Shown here: one piece after another, positions 40,471 through 49,362 of the stretch
How positions within the stretch are numbered: the first letter of the stretch is position 1
Layout of the letters: every line of letters begins with the position of its first letter
Source of the DNA: an uncultured Clostridia bacterium
GTDB taxonomy: Bacteria; Bacillota; Clostridia; Lachnospirales; Anaerotignaceae
Direction of reading: 5' to 3'
Assembly (NCBI GenBank): GCA_902477755.1
Contig: CABSIK010000002.1
Location: 124,001 to 188,000 of the forward strand
Length of the DNA stretch: 64,000 bases
The notes under the pieces: model-generated
The model's input: only the letters and a program-made list of their open reading frames with translations
The model's database searches: none
Told to the model about the DNA's origin: nothing
Position numbers and translations under genes: made by a program

Positions 40471-41379
40471 ATGAAACGAATTTTTACGATTTTTATGACT
40501 ATGGTCATGCTTTTGGGCATGACGCAGGTTGCCATGGCAGCGGAAAAGAACCCCGATGCTTTTCAGGCGGCAGTGGATGTTTTAAAAAGTGACCAGAAGG
40601 CGGAAGAAACAGAAGCATTGCCCAAGGTGGATCCCACAGAATACATTCCTGTATTGATGTATCATCATTTTGCAGTACGGGACATGGGCTTTGGTGATGG
40701 TATTACAACCATGCAGTCAGAGCTGGAAGAACAGATCCGTTATTTCAAAGAACAGGGATATACCATCATTTCTATGGAGGAACTGGATCAGATCCTGACA
40801 AAAAAAGAACAGGAAAAAGACACAGACGGTGACAGCGGACTGGATATGAAAATCAAGTATCTCTGCATCACCATGGATGATGGGTATTACAGCAACTATG
40901 ATCTTGCATATCCTGTTTTCCAGAAGTATCATGTGCCTGCAACCATCTTTGTGGTGACAGACTACATTACCAACCAGATCGGTCTGAAGAAATTCACCTG
41001 GAGCAATGCGGCAGAGATGATTAACAACAGCAAGGTTGGTATTTATAACCACACCAGCAACCATGTACCTGCCAGCAAGACTACTACAGAGGATTTCGTG
41101 GCAGCAGCTCTGGCAGGGGAAGATGCGCTGAAAGCAAACCTGCCTACACGGAAAACAACAGTAAAAGCATTGGCTTATCCTAACGGACAGAACACACCGG
41201 AATTGCAGCAGGCATTGCTGGATGAAGGTTTTTCTCTGCTGTTTACCATTGAACCTGGTGTCATTAACCGGAATACTTCTCGTGGGGCAATTCCCAGAAT
41301 CATGGTTTCTTCCGGTATGACTGGCGCAGACATCGTAGCGAGAATCGAACAGACAGCAGCCCGTACCATGGGCAGCTGA
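40471..41379 (+). CDS. Exported polysaccharide deacetylase (NodB/CE4-like)
   Basis: The 302-residue protein has a signal peptide (cleavage after about AMA, residues 22-24) and a carbohydrate esterase 4 domain: VLMYHHF near residue 65, CITMDDGYYSNY (the TFDDG motif), NHTSNHVPAS (the H-x3-H metal site) and LAYPNGQN. It likely deacetylates peptidoglycan or another glycan at the surface. Its place is odd: it lies in the glycolytic operon between pgk and tpiA, with gaps of 75 and 26 bases. The ribosome site is weak. Confidence 0.88.
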   Translation: MKRIFTIFMTMVMLLGMTQVAMAAEKNPDAFQAAVDVLKSDQKAEETEALPKVDPTEYIPVLMYHHFAVRDMGFGDGITTMQSELEEQIRYFKEQGYTIISMEELDQILTKKEQEKDTDGDSGLDMKIKYLCITMDDGYYSNYDLAYPVFQKYHVPATIFVVTDYITNQIGLKKFTWSNAAEMINNSKVGIYNHTSNHVPASKTTTEDFVAAALAGEDALKANLPTRKTTVKALAYPNGQNTPELQQALLDEGFSLLFTIEPGVINRNTSRGAIPRIMVSSGMTGADIVARIEQTAARTMGS

Positions 41380-41405
41380 AAAATAAAGAAGGAAGGTATT
41401 TCATT

Positions 41406-42155
41406 ATGAGAAAGAAAATCATTGCAGGGAACTGGAAAATGAACAAAACACCCGCAGAAGCAAAAGCACTGTGCGAATTGCTGAAAGACAAAGTGAATAC
41501 AACAGATGCCGACGTTGTATTCTGCGTGCCTTTCGTAGATCTGTACCCCGTGCTGGAAGCACTGCAGGGCACAAACATTGCTGTAGGTGCAGAAAACATG
41601 CACTTTGAAGAAAGCGGCGCTTACACAGGCGAAATCTCCGCAGCAATGCTGAAAGAAATGGGTGTAAAATACGTTGTAATCGGTCATTCCGAACGCAGAC
41701 AGTATTTTGCAGAAACAGATGAAACTGTAAACAAAAAAGTGAAAAAAGCACTGGAAAGCGGTCTGCTGCCCATCATGTGCTGCGGCGAAACTCTGGAACA
41801 GAGAGAAGCAAACATCACCATCGAATGGGTACGCATGCAGATCAAATGCGGTCTGGCAGGTGTCAGCGCAGATGATGTGAAGAAAGTTGTTGTAGCTTAC
41901 GAACCCATCTGGGCAATCGGCACAGGCAAAACAGCTACTTCTGCACAGGCACAGGAAGTTTGCGCAGCAATCCGTCAGGTACTGGCTGAAATGTATGGAC
42001 AGGCTGTGGCTGATGAAGTGCGTATCCAGTACGGCGGCAGCGTAAACGGCAAAAACGCAGCAGAACTGTTTGCTATGGCTGACATCGACGGCGGTCTGGT
42101 AGGCGGTGCAAGCCTGAAAGAAGAATTTGCAGATATTGTGCATTACAATAAGTAA
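41406..42155 (+). CDS. tpiA: Triosephosphate isomerase
   Basis: This enzyme interconverts dihydroxyacetone phosphate and glyceraldehyde 3-phosphate. The 249-residue protein has all catalytic motifs: AGNWKMN (Lys), IGHSERRQYF (His), AYEPIWAIGTGKTA (Glu and flexible loop) and the phosphate-binding YGGSVNGKNA and GGLVGGASL. It is the third structural gene after pgk in the glycolytic operon, with AGGAAGG before the ATG region. Confidence 0.96.
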   Translation: MRKKIIAGNWKMNKTPAEAKALCELLKDKVNTTDADVVFCVPFVDLYPVLEALQGTNIAVGAENMHFEESGAYTGEISAAMLKEMGVKYVVIGHSERRQYFAETDETVNKKVKKALESGLLPIMCCGETLEQREANITIEWVRMQIKCGLAGVSADDVKKVVVAYEPIWAIGTGKTATSAQAQEVCAAIRQVLAEMYGQAVADEVRIQYGGSVNGKNAAELFAMADIDGGLVGGASLKEEFADIVHYNK

Positions 42156-42185
42156 GTTATCTCACGAAACGGGAGGTAAACGAGA

Positions 42186-43733
42186 ATGGATAAAAAAACA
42201 ACGGTACTGATGATCTTAGACGGCTTCGGTATCAATGAAAGAACAGAAGGCAATGCCATCAGACAGGCAAAAACACCTGTTTTGGACAGCCTGAAAGAAA
42301 AATATCCCTGTGTGAAGGGTTATGCCAGCGGCCGTGCCGTTGGTTTGCCTGATGGACAGATGGGGAACTCTGAAGTTGGTCACCTGAATATCGGCGCTGG
42401 CCGTATCGTATATCAGGAATTGACCAGAATCACAAAATCCATTGAAGACGGTGATTTCTTTGAAAATCCTGCTTTGATGGACGCTGTGGAACATTGCAAA
42501 AAGAATAATTCCGCACTGCATCTGTATGGTCTGCTTTCCGACGGTGGTGTGCATAGCCATAACACACACCTGTATGCACTGTTACAGCTGGCAAAACGGA
42601 ATGGTCTGGAAAAAGTATTTGTTCATGTATTTCTGGATGGCAGAGATACACCCCCTGCTTCCGGCGCAGATTACACTGCACAGCTGGAAGAAAAAATCCG
42701 TGAAATCGGCGTAGGCAAAATTGCCACAGTGATGGGTCGTTTCTATGTCATGGACAGAGATAAAAGATGGGAACGGGTACAGGAAGCTTATAATGCTATG
42801 GTACTTGGCAGAGGTGAAACAGCACAGGATGCTGTGGGCTGTATCCAGAAATCCTATGAAAACGGCAAGACAGACGAATTTGTTATACCTACTGTCATGG
42901 TAGGGGAAGACGGGCAGGCTACTGGCAAGATCAGTGATCATGACGCGGTGATCTTCTACAACTTCCGTCCTGACCGTGCAAGAGAAATCACCAGAAGCTT
43001 GTGCGACCCTGATTTTGACGGCTTTGCCAGAGAACAGGTGCCTCAGGATCTGAAATACATTTGCTTTACAGAATATGACCCTACCATCCCCAACAAAGAA
43101 GTGGCATTCAAACCCCAGCGTCTGGACAACACTTTGGGTGAATACATTTCCTCTCTGGGTCTGAAACAGCTGCGTACTGCTGAAACAGAAAAATATGCTC
43201 ATGTCACATTTTTCTTTAACGGCGGCGTGGAAGAACCCAACCCCAACGAAGATCGTTGGCTGGTGCCTTCCCCTAAGGTAGCGACTTATGACATGAAACC
43301 GGAAATGAGCGCAGTGGAAGTAACAGATGGACTGATTAAGGCTCTGGAATCCAGAGAATATGATCTGATCATTGTCAACTACGCAAACCCTGATATGGTA
43401 GGGCATACAGGTATTCTGGAAGCAGCGGAAAAAGCTGTGGAAACCGTGGATACCTGCATCGGCAGAGTTATGGACACCCTGCTGAAAGTAAATGCGCAGA
43501 TGTTTATCTGTGCTGACCATGGCAACAGTGACCAGATGGTGGATTATGAAACAGGGGAAGCTTTTACAGCCCATACAACAAACCCTGTACCCTTTATTCT
43601 GGTTAATTACACAGACGGCATTGGTCTGAAAGACGGCGGCAAACTGGCAGACATTGCCCCTACACTGCTGGAAATGATGGGTCTGCCCAAACCTGCGGAA
43701 ATGACAGGTGAAAGCCTGCTCATAGATAAATAA
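42186..43733 (+). CDS. gpmI: 2,3-bisphosphoglycerate-independent phosphoglycerate mutase
   Basis: This manganese enzyme interconverts 3- and 2-phosphoglycerate. The 515-residue length is typical. The phospho-acceptor Ser is in GQMGNSEVGHLNIGAGR, the metal sites are in LMILDGFG near the start and CADHGNSDQM and TAHTTNPVP near the end, and the RDTPP motif (FLDGRDTPPASG) marks the transferase domain. It lies 30 bases after tpiA with GGGAGG before the start. Confidence 0.96.
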   Translation: MDKKTTVLMILDGFGINERTEGNAIRQAKTPVLDSLKEKYPCVKGYASGRAVGLPDGQMGNSEVGHLNIGAGRIVYQELTRITKSIEDGDFFENPALMDAVEHCKKNNSALHLYGLLSDGGVHSHNTHLYALLQLAKRNGLEKVFVHVFLDGRDTPPASGADYTAQLEEKIREIGVGKIATVMGRFYVMDRDKRWERVQEAYNAMVLGRGETAQDAVGCIQKSYENGKTDEFVIPTVMVGEDGQATGKISDHDAVIFYNFRPDRAREITRSLCDPDFDGFAREQVPQDLKYICFTEYDPTIPNKEVAFKPQRLDNTLGEYISSLGLKQLRTAETEKYAHVTFFFNGGVEEPNPNEDRWLVPSPKVATYDMKPEMSAVEVTDGLIKALESREYDLIIVNYANPDMVGHTGILEAAEKAVETVDTCIGRVMDTLLKVNAQMFICADHGNSDQMVDYETGEAFTAHTTNPVPFILVNYTDGIGLKDGGKLADIAPTLLEMMGLPKPAEMTGESLLIDK

Positions 43734-43774
43734 GAGAAACAACCAATAGGTATTTTTAAGGAGGAGTTCAACAC

Positions 43775-45088
43775 ATGAAAGGTTATTACGAAATTACAGA
43801 CGTTTATGCAAGAGAGATTCTGGATTCCAGAGGCAATCCTACAGTAGAAGTAGAAGTTGTTGTTGACGACAGCGTAATCGGTCGTGCAGCTGTTCCCAGC
43901 GGCGCTTCCACAGGTGCTTTCGAAGCTGTAGAACTGCGTGACGGCGGCGACAGATACAACGGCACAGGCGTACAGGATGCAGTTGACAACGTAAACAACA
44001 TCATCGCTGACGAAATCATCGGTATGAATGCGCTGGATCAGGTTGCTATCGACAATGCTATGATCGCACTGGACGGCACACCCAACAAAGCAAAGCTGGG
44101 CGCTAACGCAATCCTGGGTGTTTCCATGGCAGTTGCAAAAGCAGCAGCAGAAGCTCTGGATATGCCTCTGTATCAGTATCTGGGCGGCTTCAACGCAAAA
44201 ACAATGCCCGTTCCTATGATGAACATCATGAACGGTGGTAAACACGCTGACAACACCGTTGACGTACAGGAATTCATGATCATGCCCGTTGGTGCTTCTT
44301 CCTTCAAAGAAGCTCTGCGTATGTGTGCAGAAATCTACCACATGCTGAAAAAAGTTCTGAAAAACAAAGGTCTGTCCACAGCTGTTGGTGACGAAGGCGG
44401 TTTCGCACCTGACCTGCCTACAGCAGACGCTGTTATCGACCTGATCAAAGAGGCTGTTGAAGCTGCTGGTTACAAATGGGGCGAAGACATCAAGATCGCT
44501 CTGGACCCTGCTTCTACAGAACTGTATGATGAAAAAGACGGCAAATACCACTTCCCCGGCGAAAGCAAAATGGCTGGCAAAGAAATCGTTCGTACTTCCG
44601 CAGAAATGGTGGAATTCTGGAAAGCTCTGGTTGAAAAATACCCCATCATCTCCATCGAAGACGGTCTGGCAGAAGAAGACTGGGAAGGCTGGCAGCTGCT
44701 GACAAAAGAACTGGGTGACAAAGTACAGCTGGTTGGTGACGACCTGTTCGTAACAAACACAGAAAGACTGCAGAAAGGCATCGACCTGAAAGCTGGTAAC
44801 GCAATCCTGATCAAAGTAAACCAGATCGGTACACTGACAGAAACATTCAACGCAATTCAGCTGGCGAACAGAAACAAAATGACAGCAGTTGTATCCCACA
44901 GAAGTGGTGAAACAGAAGACGCTACAATCGCTGATATCGTCGTTGCTGTAAACGCTGGTCAGATCAAAACAGGTGCGCCTGCAAGAACAGACCGTGTTGC
45001 AAAATACAACCAGTTGCTGCGTATTGAAGAAGAACTGGACGAAACAGCTCAGTACCTGGGTCTGGATGCATTCTTCAACCTGAAATAA
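43775..45088 (+). CDS. eno: Enolase
   Basis: Enolase turns 2-phosphoglycerate into phosphoenolpyruvate. The 437-residue protein shows AREILDSRGNPTVEVEV, the gate loop SGASTGAFEAVELRDG, VGDEGGFAPDL, metal ligands in SIEDGLAEEDWEGW and LVGDDLFVTN, and SHRSGETEDATIADIVVA. It ends the glycolytic operon and is followed by stem-loop element copy D. Codon choice is strongly biased, as expected for a highly expressed gene. Confidence 0.97.
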   Translation: MKGYYEITDVYAREILDSRGNPTVEVEVVVDDSVIGRAAVPSGASTGAFEAVELRDGGDRYNGTGVQDAVDNVNNIIADEIIGMNALDQVAIDNAMIALDGTPNKAKLGANAILGVSMAVAKAAAEALDMPLYQYLGGFNAKTMPVPMMNIMNGGKHADNTVDVQEFMIMPVGASSFKEALRMCAEIYHMLKKVLKNKGLSTAVGDEGGFAPDLPTADAVIDLIKEAVEAAGYKWGEDIKIALDPASTELYDEKDGKYHFPGESKMAGKEIVRTSAEMVEFWKALVEKYPIISIEDGLAEEDWEGWQLLTKELGDKVQLVGDDLFVTNTERLQKGIDLKAGNAILIKVNQIGTLTETFNAIQLANRNKMTAVVSHRSGETEDATIADIVVAVNAGQIKTGAPARTDRVAKYNQLLRIEEELDETAQYLGLDAFFNLK

Positions 45089-45116
45089 GATATTTTGAAA
45101 TCATGGAGAAAGCTCT

Positions 45117-45234
45117 TTTAGGGGCATCTTCATAAGACAACAAAGCAAGCTGAAATCCTTATGATATAGAGGATTTCAGCTTGCTTATTTTTATAAGATT
45201 TTATTTTATATGTTTTCTGAAAGGGAATTTGCTT
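45117..45234 (-). repeat. Dispersed stem-loop element, copy D
   Basis: The element lies 28 bases after the eno stop codon and, unlike the other three, is inverted relative to the upstream gene. The central stem AAGCAAGCTGAAATCCT (45143-45159) pairs perfectly over 17 bp with 45170-45186. Relative to copy B one base pair is changed on both sides (A-T to C-G), which keeps the stem. The conserved flank GGGGCATCTTCATAAG starts at 45121. Imperfect outer inverted arms (about 45106-45119 and 45228-45242) frame the element. The gap up to spoIVB holds no gene. Confidence 0.8.
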
Positions 45235-45380
45235 TAGAGTTTTTCTGCAAAAATTTCCATGTGCTTGAAAATTTGCGTTCCCTTCGTCTGTATTTTCTTT
45301 CCCTGTATAGGATGCTTTTGACTGGCAATCATAAAAAAGAAACAAGCTTGTTTCAAAAAAACAATGCGGGAGGCTTTTTT

Positions 45381-46646
45381 ATGGAAGGAAATACAGGAAA
45401 ATGCCGATGGAAATGCCTGACGCTTTGGGTCGTGGCAGTAGTTCTCTTTTGCTGGGGACTTATACGCTTTTTGCTGCCGGACGATATGACACTGATGGCA
45501 GGGAGGACAACAGCTTATAATCTACGGCTGCCTGTTTCTGTGAAAACGGAAGAAAGTGTGGAAGTGTTGGGCATTTCGGCAAAGCCTACGGCGGATAATT
45601 TTCATTTGTCAATAGGTACGGAAGTGTCTGCAGAAGCCTATGAGGCTGGAAATACGGCAGTGACCTTTTATCTTTTTGATAAGGTACCTGTCAAAACTGT
45701 TTCCGCTAATATACTGCCTGATATGGAATTGATTCCTTGTGGACGCACTGTGGGGGTACAGATGGATACAGATGGTTTGCTGGTGTTGGGTACAGGTTTT
45801 GTGGAGGATGCAGAGGGAAATAAAACAGAACCCTGCAAAGGCATATTGCAGACAGGAGATCTGATTCAGTCTGTAGATGGAGAAGCAATGCCTAATAAGG
45901 AAGCTTTTCTGGAGGCTGTGGGCAGCCATGACGGCACACCGGTACAGGTGGTTTTTGTGCGGGATGGCGTGGAGCAGAAAGCAGAAGTAACGCCTGTGTA
46001 TAGCCCAGCGGATGGTGCTTATAAATTGGGTATCTGGATTCGGGACAGCATTCAGGGCATTGGCACTGTGACTTTTTTTGACGAAACCACAGACCGTTTC
46101 GGTGCGCTGGGGCATGGCATTTATGATGTGGACACAGGCGGTTTGATGTCTTTAAAACAAGGGCATATCACATCTTCTCATTTGACAGAAATCGTGAAAG
46201 GGCAAAAAGGTGAGCCTGGGGAACTTAATGGCATTATTGAAGCGGATGATGTGCTGGGCGATATTGAAAAAAATACAGAAGTAGGTATTTACGGTACAGC
46301 GGATACCGCTGCCTTTACTGGTGAAAGTTATCCCATTGCCCTACAGGATGAAATTGAGGAGGGCAAGGCACAGATTCTTTCCAATATTGCGGGAGATGCG
46401 GTAGAAACCTATGATGTGGAAATTGAGCAGGTACACCGTTTTGGAAAGGAAAGCAGCAAAGGTATGGTCATCCATGTGACAGATCCTGATTTGCTGGAAA
46501 AAACAGGAGGTATTGTTCAAGGTATGAGCGGAAGTCCCATTTTGCAGGATGGGAAGCTTGTAGGTGCAGTGACACATGTGTTTGTCAATGACCCTACAAG
46601 AGGATATGGCATTTTTATTGAGAATATGCTGGAGGCGGCAGGGTAA
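45381..46646 (+). CDS. spoIVB: SpoIVB sporulation serine peptidase
   Basis: SpoIVB is secreted from the forespore and triggers SigK activation in the mother cell. The 421-residue protein has a membrane anchor near the N-terminus (WVVAVVLFCWGLIRFLL), a PDZ domain (GILQTGDLIQSVDGEAMPNKEAFLEAV) and the SA-clan peptidase domain, with the catalytic His in GALGHGIYDVDTG and Ser in QGMSGSPILQDGK. ATG at 45381 has GGGAGG upstream; the open frame before it carries no start signal. In most clostridia spo0A follows directly; here it comes 3 kb later. Confidence 0.93.
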   Translation: MEGNTGKCRWKCLTLWVVAVVLFCWGLIRFLLPDDMTLMAGRTTAYNLRLPVSVKTEESVEVLGISAKPTADNFHLSIGTEVSAEAYEAGNTAVTFYLFDKVPVKTVSANILPDMELIPCGRTVGVQMDTDGLLVLGTGFVEDAEGNKTEPCKGILQTGDLIQSVDGEAMPNKEAFLEAVGSHDGTPVQVVFVRDGVEQKAEVTPVYSPADGAYKLGIWIRDSIQGIGTVTFFDETTDRFGALGHGIYDVDTGGLMSLKQGHITSSHLTEIVKGQKGEPGELNGIIEADDVLGDIEKNTEVGIYGTADTAAFTGESYPIALQDEIEEGKAQILSNIAGDAVETYDVEIEQVHRFGKESSKGMVIHVTDPDLLEKTGGIVQGMSGSPILQDGKLVGAVTHVFVNDPTRGYGIFIENMLEAAG

Positions 46647-46651
46647 AAAAA

Positions 46652-46692
46652 GGGCAGTCTGTTGACTGCCCTGAAAAAATTTTTTTTATAAT
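46652..46692 (+). terminator. Terminator-like hairpin after spoIVB
   Basis: GGGCAGTC (46652-46659) and GACTGCCC (46664-46671) form an 8-bp stem with a TGTT loop. The T run comes eight bases later, so this is a weak example. A TATAAT at 46687-46692 and another at 46722-46727 may serve the next operon. Confidence 0.55.
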
Positions 46693-46755
46693 TTGAATGG
46701 ATTCGCTGACTGCAATCGTATTATAATTGAAATCACAAGAATGGAGGAATTATAT

Positions 46756-47016
46756 ATGAAAAAAATAGTTGTTGGAATGTTGTTGGCAGTTGGTGTGTTG
46801 TCCATGGGAACTGTAGGCGCCTTTGCGGCGGAACCACTCTTTTTGAACAGCCGGAATTTTGTAGATGCTGACGGCAATGGTATATGTGACAACTATGAAA
46901 AGGGCGGCATTGGTCAGTGGTTTGTGGATGTGAATGGAGACGGCGTATGTGATAACAGAACCAATGATGGTTTTTACAGAGGCTGTATGGGCAGAAGAAT
47001 GGGACATAACTGGTAA
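46756..47016 (+). CDS. Small exported protein with two Ca-binding-like loops
   Basis: The 86-residue product has a signal peptide cleaved near AFAA (residue about 25). The mature part contains two copies of a loop: NFVDADGNGICDNYE and WFVDVNGDGVCDNRT. The pattern Asp-x-Asp/Asn-Gly-Asn/Asp-Gly-x-Cys-Asp resembles dockerin, EF-hand or thrombospondin-type calcium loops, with one Cys in each loop. ATG 46756 follows GGAGG. It is 14 bases before an ECF sigma gene and probably in the same operon. It may be an extracellular target or partner of that regulatory pair. Confidence 0.7.
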   Translation: MKKIVVGMLLAVGVLSMGTVGAFAAEPLFLNSRNFVDADGNGICDNYEKGGIGQWFVDVNGDGVCDNRTNDGFYRGCMGRRMGHNW

Positions 47017-47030
47017 AGGCAGGTATTTTT

Positions 47031-47519
47031 ATGCGGAGCGAAGGGGAACTGAATCGAGCAATGGAATTATATTCAGATATGATAAAAAGGATTTGCTTGA
47101 TCCATCTGAAAAATCACGCAGATACGGAGGACATATTTCAAGGAGTGTTTTTGAAGTATGTCCTTAGCTCCGTTGTATTTGAAAATGATGCCCATGAAAA
47201 AGCGTGGTTTATCCGCGTTACCATCAATGCCTGCAAAGATCTGCTGAAAAGCTTTTTTTATAATCGTACCGTTTCGCTTGTGGAATTTCATGAGCAAATC
47301 GCAGCTGCGGTTTCTGAAGAAGACATGGAGGTCATTGAAGCGGTTCTGCGATTGCCTGAAAAATATCGCAAGGTTATTTACTTACATTATTACGAAGGAT
47401 ATACGGCTCCGGAAATCGGCGAGATTTTAGGAAAGAACGTAAATACCATTTATACATATATGCAAAGAGCCAGACAAATGCTGAAAAAAGAGCTGGGTGG
47501 TGAAAATGATGCAGGATAA
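47031..47519 (+). CDS. ECF-type RNA polymerase sigma factor
   Basis: The 162-residue protein has sigma region 2 (ELYSDMIKRICLIHLKNHADTEDIFQGVFLKYV) and region 4 (LPEKYRKVIYLHYYEGYTAPEIGEILGKNVNTIYTYMQRARQMLKKEL). There is no region 1 or 3, the layout of extracytoplasmic-function sigma factors. The downstream gene encodes a membrane-bound RsgI-like protein that overlaps it, so its activity is probably set from outside the cell. The promoter region of the small exported protein could be its own target. Confidence 0.9.
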   Translation: MRSEGELNRAMELYSDMIKRICLIHLKNHADTEDIFQGVFLKYVLSSVVFENDAHEKAWFIRVTINACKDLLKSFFYNRTVSLVEFHEQIAAAVSEEDMEVIEAVLRLPEKYRKVIYLHYYEGYTAPEIGEILGKNVNTIYTYMQRARQMLKKELGGENDAG

Positions 47520-48276
47520 GATACAAAAAGCATTTGATCAGATTTGTGCAGAGGATTGTTTGAAAGATATGACAAAAAAAGCTGTATGGGAAAAAGCATA
47601 TCAGCGACAGAATAAAAAAGGCAGAACAAAGCGGCTTTATGGATATGCTTTGGCCGTATCTTTTGCCTTGTGCTGCATCATTTTCATGGGGAAGCATCTT
47701 TACTTTACGCCGACTGCTGTCATCAGCATTGATGTCAATCCATCTCTTGAGTTAGATGTGAACCGATTCAACAAAGTAATCCATGTAGAGGGATATAATG
47801 AGGATGGAATGGAATTGGCGGAATCCTTAGATGTGCTATATAAAAATTACGAATATGCCATTTCTGAAGTGTTGGAAGCTCAATGGATGCAAGTGTATCT
47901 TCAGGCAGATGAAATGCTTTCCATTGCGGTGGTTCAAACAGAAGAAAGGCAGGGAACAGAGATTCTCAACTATGTAAAAGGATGTACCAAAGAGCAGAAA
48001 AATACCCATTGCTACTGTGTGAATGCAGAAGATGTTTCCGCGGCGCATGCTTTAGGATTATCTTATGGAAGATATAGATGGTATTCGGAGATTATACTGT
48101 ATGATTCTCAGATCACACCGGAGGAACTGAATGAGATGTCCATGAAAGAAATCAGAGAGCTGCTGATGACTGTAAAAGATGGATCTGCACAAAATGGAAA
48201 TGGTCTCCGTCAGGGAAATGGGAATCAGTATGGCAAAGGATACGGAAAAGGTATGTATGGCGGTGTGGATCATTGA
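47506..48276 (+). CDS. RsgI-like membrane anti-sigma factor
   Basis: The 256-residue protein has a cytoplasmic N-terminal part of about 45 residues, one membrane helix (about 45-63) and an extracellular domain starting AVISIDVNPSLELDVNRFNKVIHVEGYNEDG. This is the conserved juxtamembrane domain of RsgI-type anti-sigma factors. In SigI/RsgI systems of cellulolytic clostridia the outer end binds polysaccharide; here it instead ends in a Gly/Asn/Gln-rich tail with no binding module. ATG at 47506 lies within the sigma gene; a GTG at 47497 is an alternative. The pair should form a transmembrane signalling unit. Confidence 0.83.
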   Translation: MMQDKIQKAFDQICAEDCLKDMTKKAVWEKAYQRQNKKGRTKRLYGYALAVSFALCCIIFMGKHLYFTPTAVISIDVNPSLELDVNRFNKVIHVEGYNEDGMELAESLDVLYKNYEYAISEVLEAQWMQVYLQADEMLSIAVVQTEERQGTEILNYVKGCTKEQKNTHCYCVNAEDVSAAHALGLSYGRYRWYSEIILYDSQITPEELNEMSMKEIRELLMTVKDGSAQNGNGLRQGNGNQYGKGYGKGMYGGVDH

Positions 48277-48615
48277 TAAAGTGAAGTATGACAGGTTATT
48301 TATGCAGTTTGCGTATGATGTGTTTCTTTTTACTGTCTGGTTATGAAAAAAATACAGAGCAGAAAAGTCCATACTGGTAAGTATGGGCTCTTTTTGAATT
48401 TTAGGAATGCAGAGAAAGCTGAATGGAGGCACTATATTTCTGGTTTATGCAGAAAGGAAAAAAATATCTGAAAAAATAAATGAACAATTCCATCAGGAAA
48501 AAAGAGGGAATTTTCATTACATGGGGAATATTAAAAGAAAGAGGATTGTCTGGGACAAGACCACTGTTTTTTTACTGACAATGGAGAATATAAAACGCAG
48601 AAGGGAAGATGGAAG
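48277..48615 (+). other. Intergenic region with one terminator
   Basis: GTCCATACT (48367-48375) pairs with AGTATGGGC (48380-48388), followed by TCTTTTT, a terminator for the sigma/anti-sigma operon. The remaining bases up to the cyclase gene hold an open frame (48407-48619) that has no ribosome site and overlaps the next start, so I see no gene. No clear promoter was found. Confidence 0.6.
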
Positions 48616-49347
48616 ATGAATAAAAAATTGTGGGAACAGTACGCAGATTGGAAAGAAAATTACAGATTTGTGGATCTGACACATGAACTTTCTCCAGAAA
48701 CACCCCATTGGGCAGGTTTTCCGGCAATGGATGTACTGCGCCTTTTTGACTATCCTGTTGGGTTCCGTACCCATGAGTTCCGTCTGGTAAGCCAGTATGG
48801 TACCCATGTAGATGCGCCGGTGCATTTCATTCCCGGCGGCAGAGAACTTCAGGATATTGCTGTAGAAGAAATGATCCTGCCTCTGTGCGTCATTGATGTA
48901 TCTGCAAAGGCAGCAGAGAATTGGGACTATGTAACCACTGTTGAAGATATTCAAGAATGGGAAAAAGCTTATGGTGAAATTCCTGCGGGTTCCTTTGTGG
49001 CAGTGCGTACGGACTGGTCTAAACGGGAAGATATGAACAACTATGACGATGAAGGCAACCGCCATTATCCCGGCTGGAGTATGGAAGCGCTGCAATATCT
49101 GGTGGAAACACGCAATGTAGCGGCAATTGGTCATGAACCTGCTGATACGGACTCTGCGACAAATGCCAGAGAAAAAGGTTTCCTGTGTGAAATTTATGTG
49201 CTGGAGAAGAACCGTTACCAGGTAGAATTAATGAACAATTTGTCAGAAGTGCCCCCTGTAGGCTCCCTGATTTTCTGCGGTTTCCCGAAAGCGAAAAATG
49301 CAGCTGGTTTTACTGCAAGATGTATTGCCATCTGCCCGAAAGACTGA
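48616..49347 (+). CDS. Cyclase-family metal hydrolase (kynurenine formamidase-like)
   Basis: The 243-residue protein belongs to the cyclase family (PF04199 type). Its metal-binding motif appears as SQYGTHVDAPVHF, the family H-x-GTH-x-D-x-P-x-H with Gln in place of the first His. Further features are DLTHELSPETPHWAGFP at the start and VAAIGHEPADTDS. Members include bacterial kynurenine formamidase and hydrolases of unknown substrate. No tryptophan-degradation gene is nearby. It separates the sigma/anti-sigma unit from spo0A. Confidence 0.85.
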   Translation: MNKKLWEQYADWKENYRFVDLTHELSPETPHWAGFPAMDVLRLFDYPVGFRTHEFRLVSQYGTHVDAPVHFIPGGRELQDIAVEEMILPLCVIDVSAKAAENWDYVTTVEDIQEWEKAYGEIPAGSFVAVRTDWSKREDMNNYDDEGNRHYPGWSMEALQYLVETRNVAAIGHEPADTDSATNAREKGFLCEIYVLEKNRYQVELMNNLSEVPPVGSLIFCGFPKAKNAAGFTARCIAICPKD

Positions 49348-49362
49348 TTTTTTTATAAACTC

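Noticed and set aside
48407..48619. 70-codon frame before the cyclase-family gene
   Set aside because: No ribosome site, overlaps the next start codon, and the composition is not protein-like.
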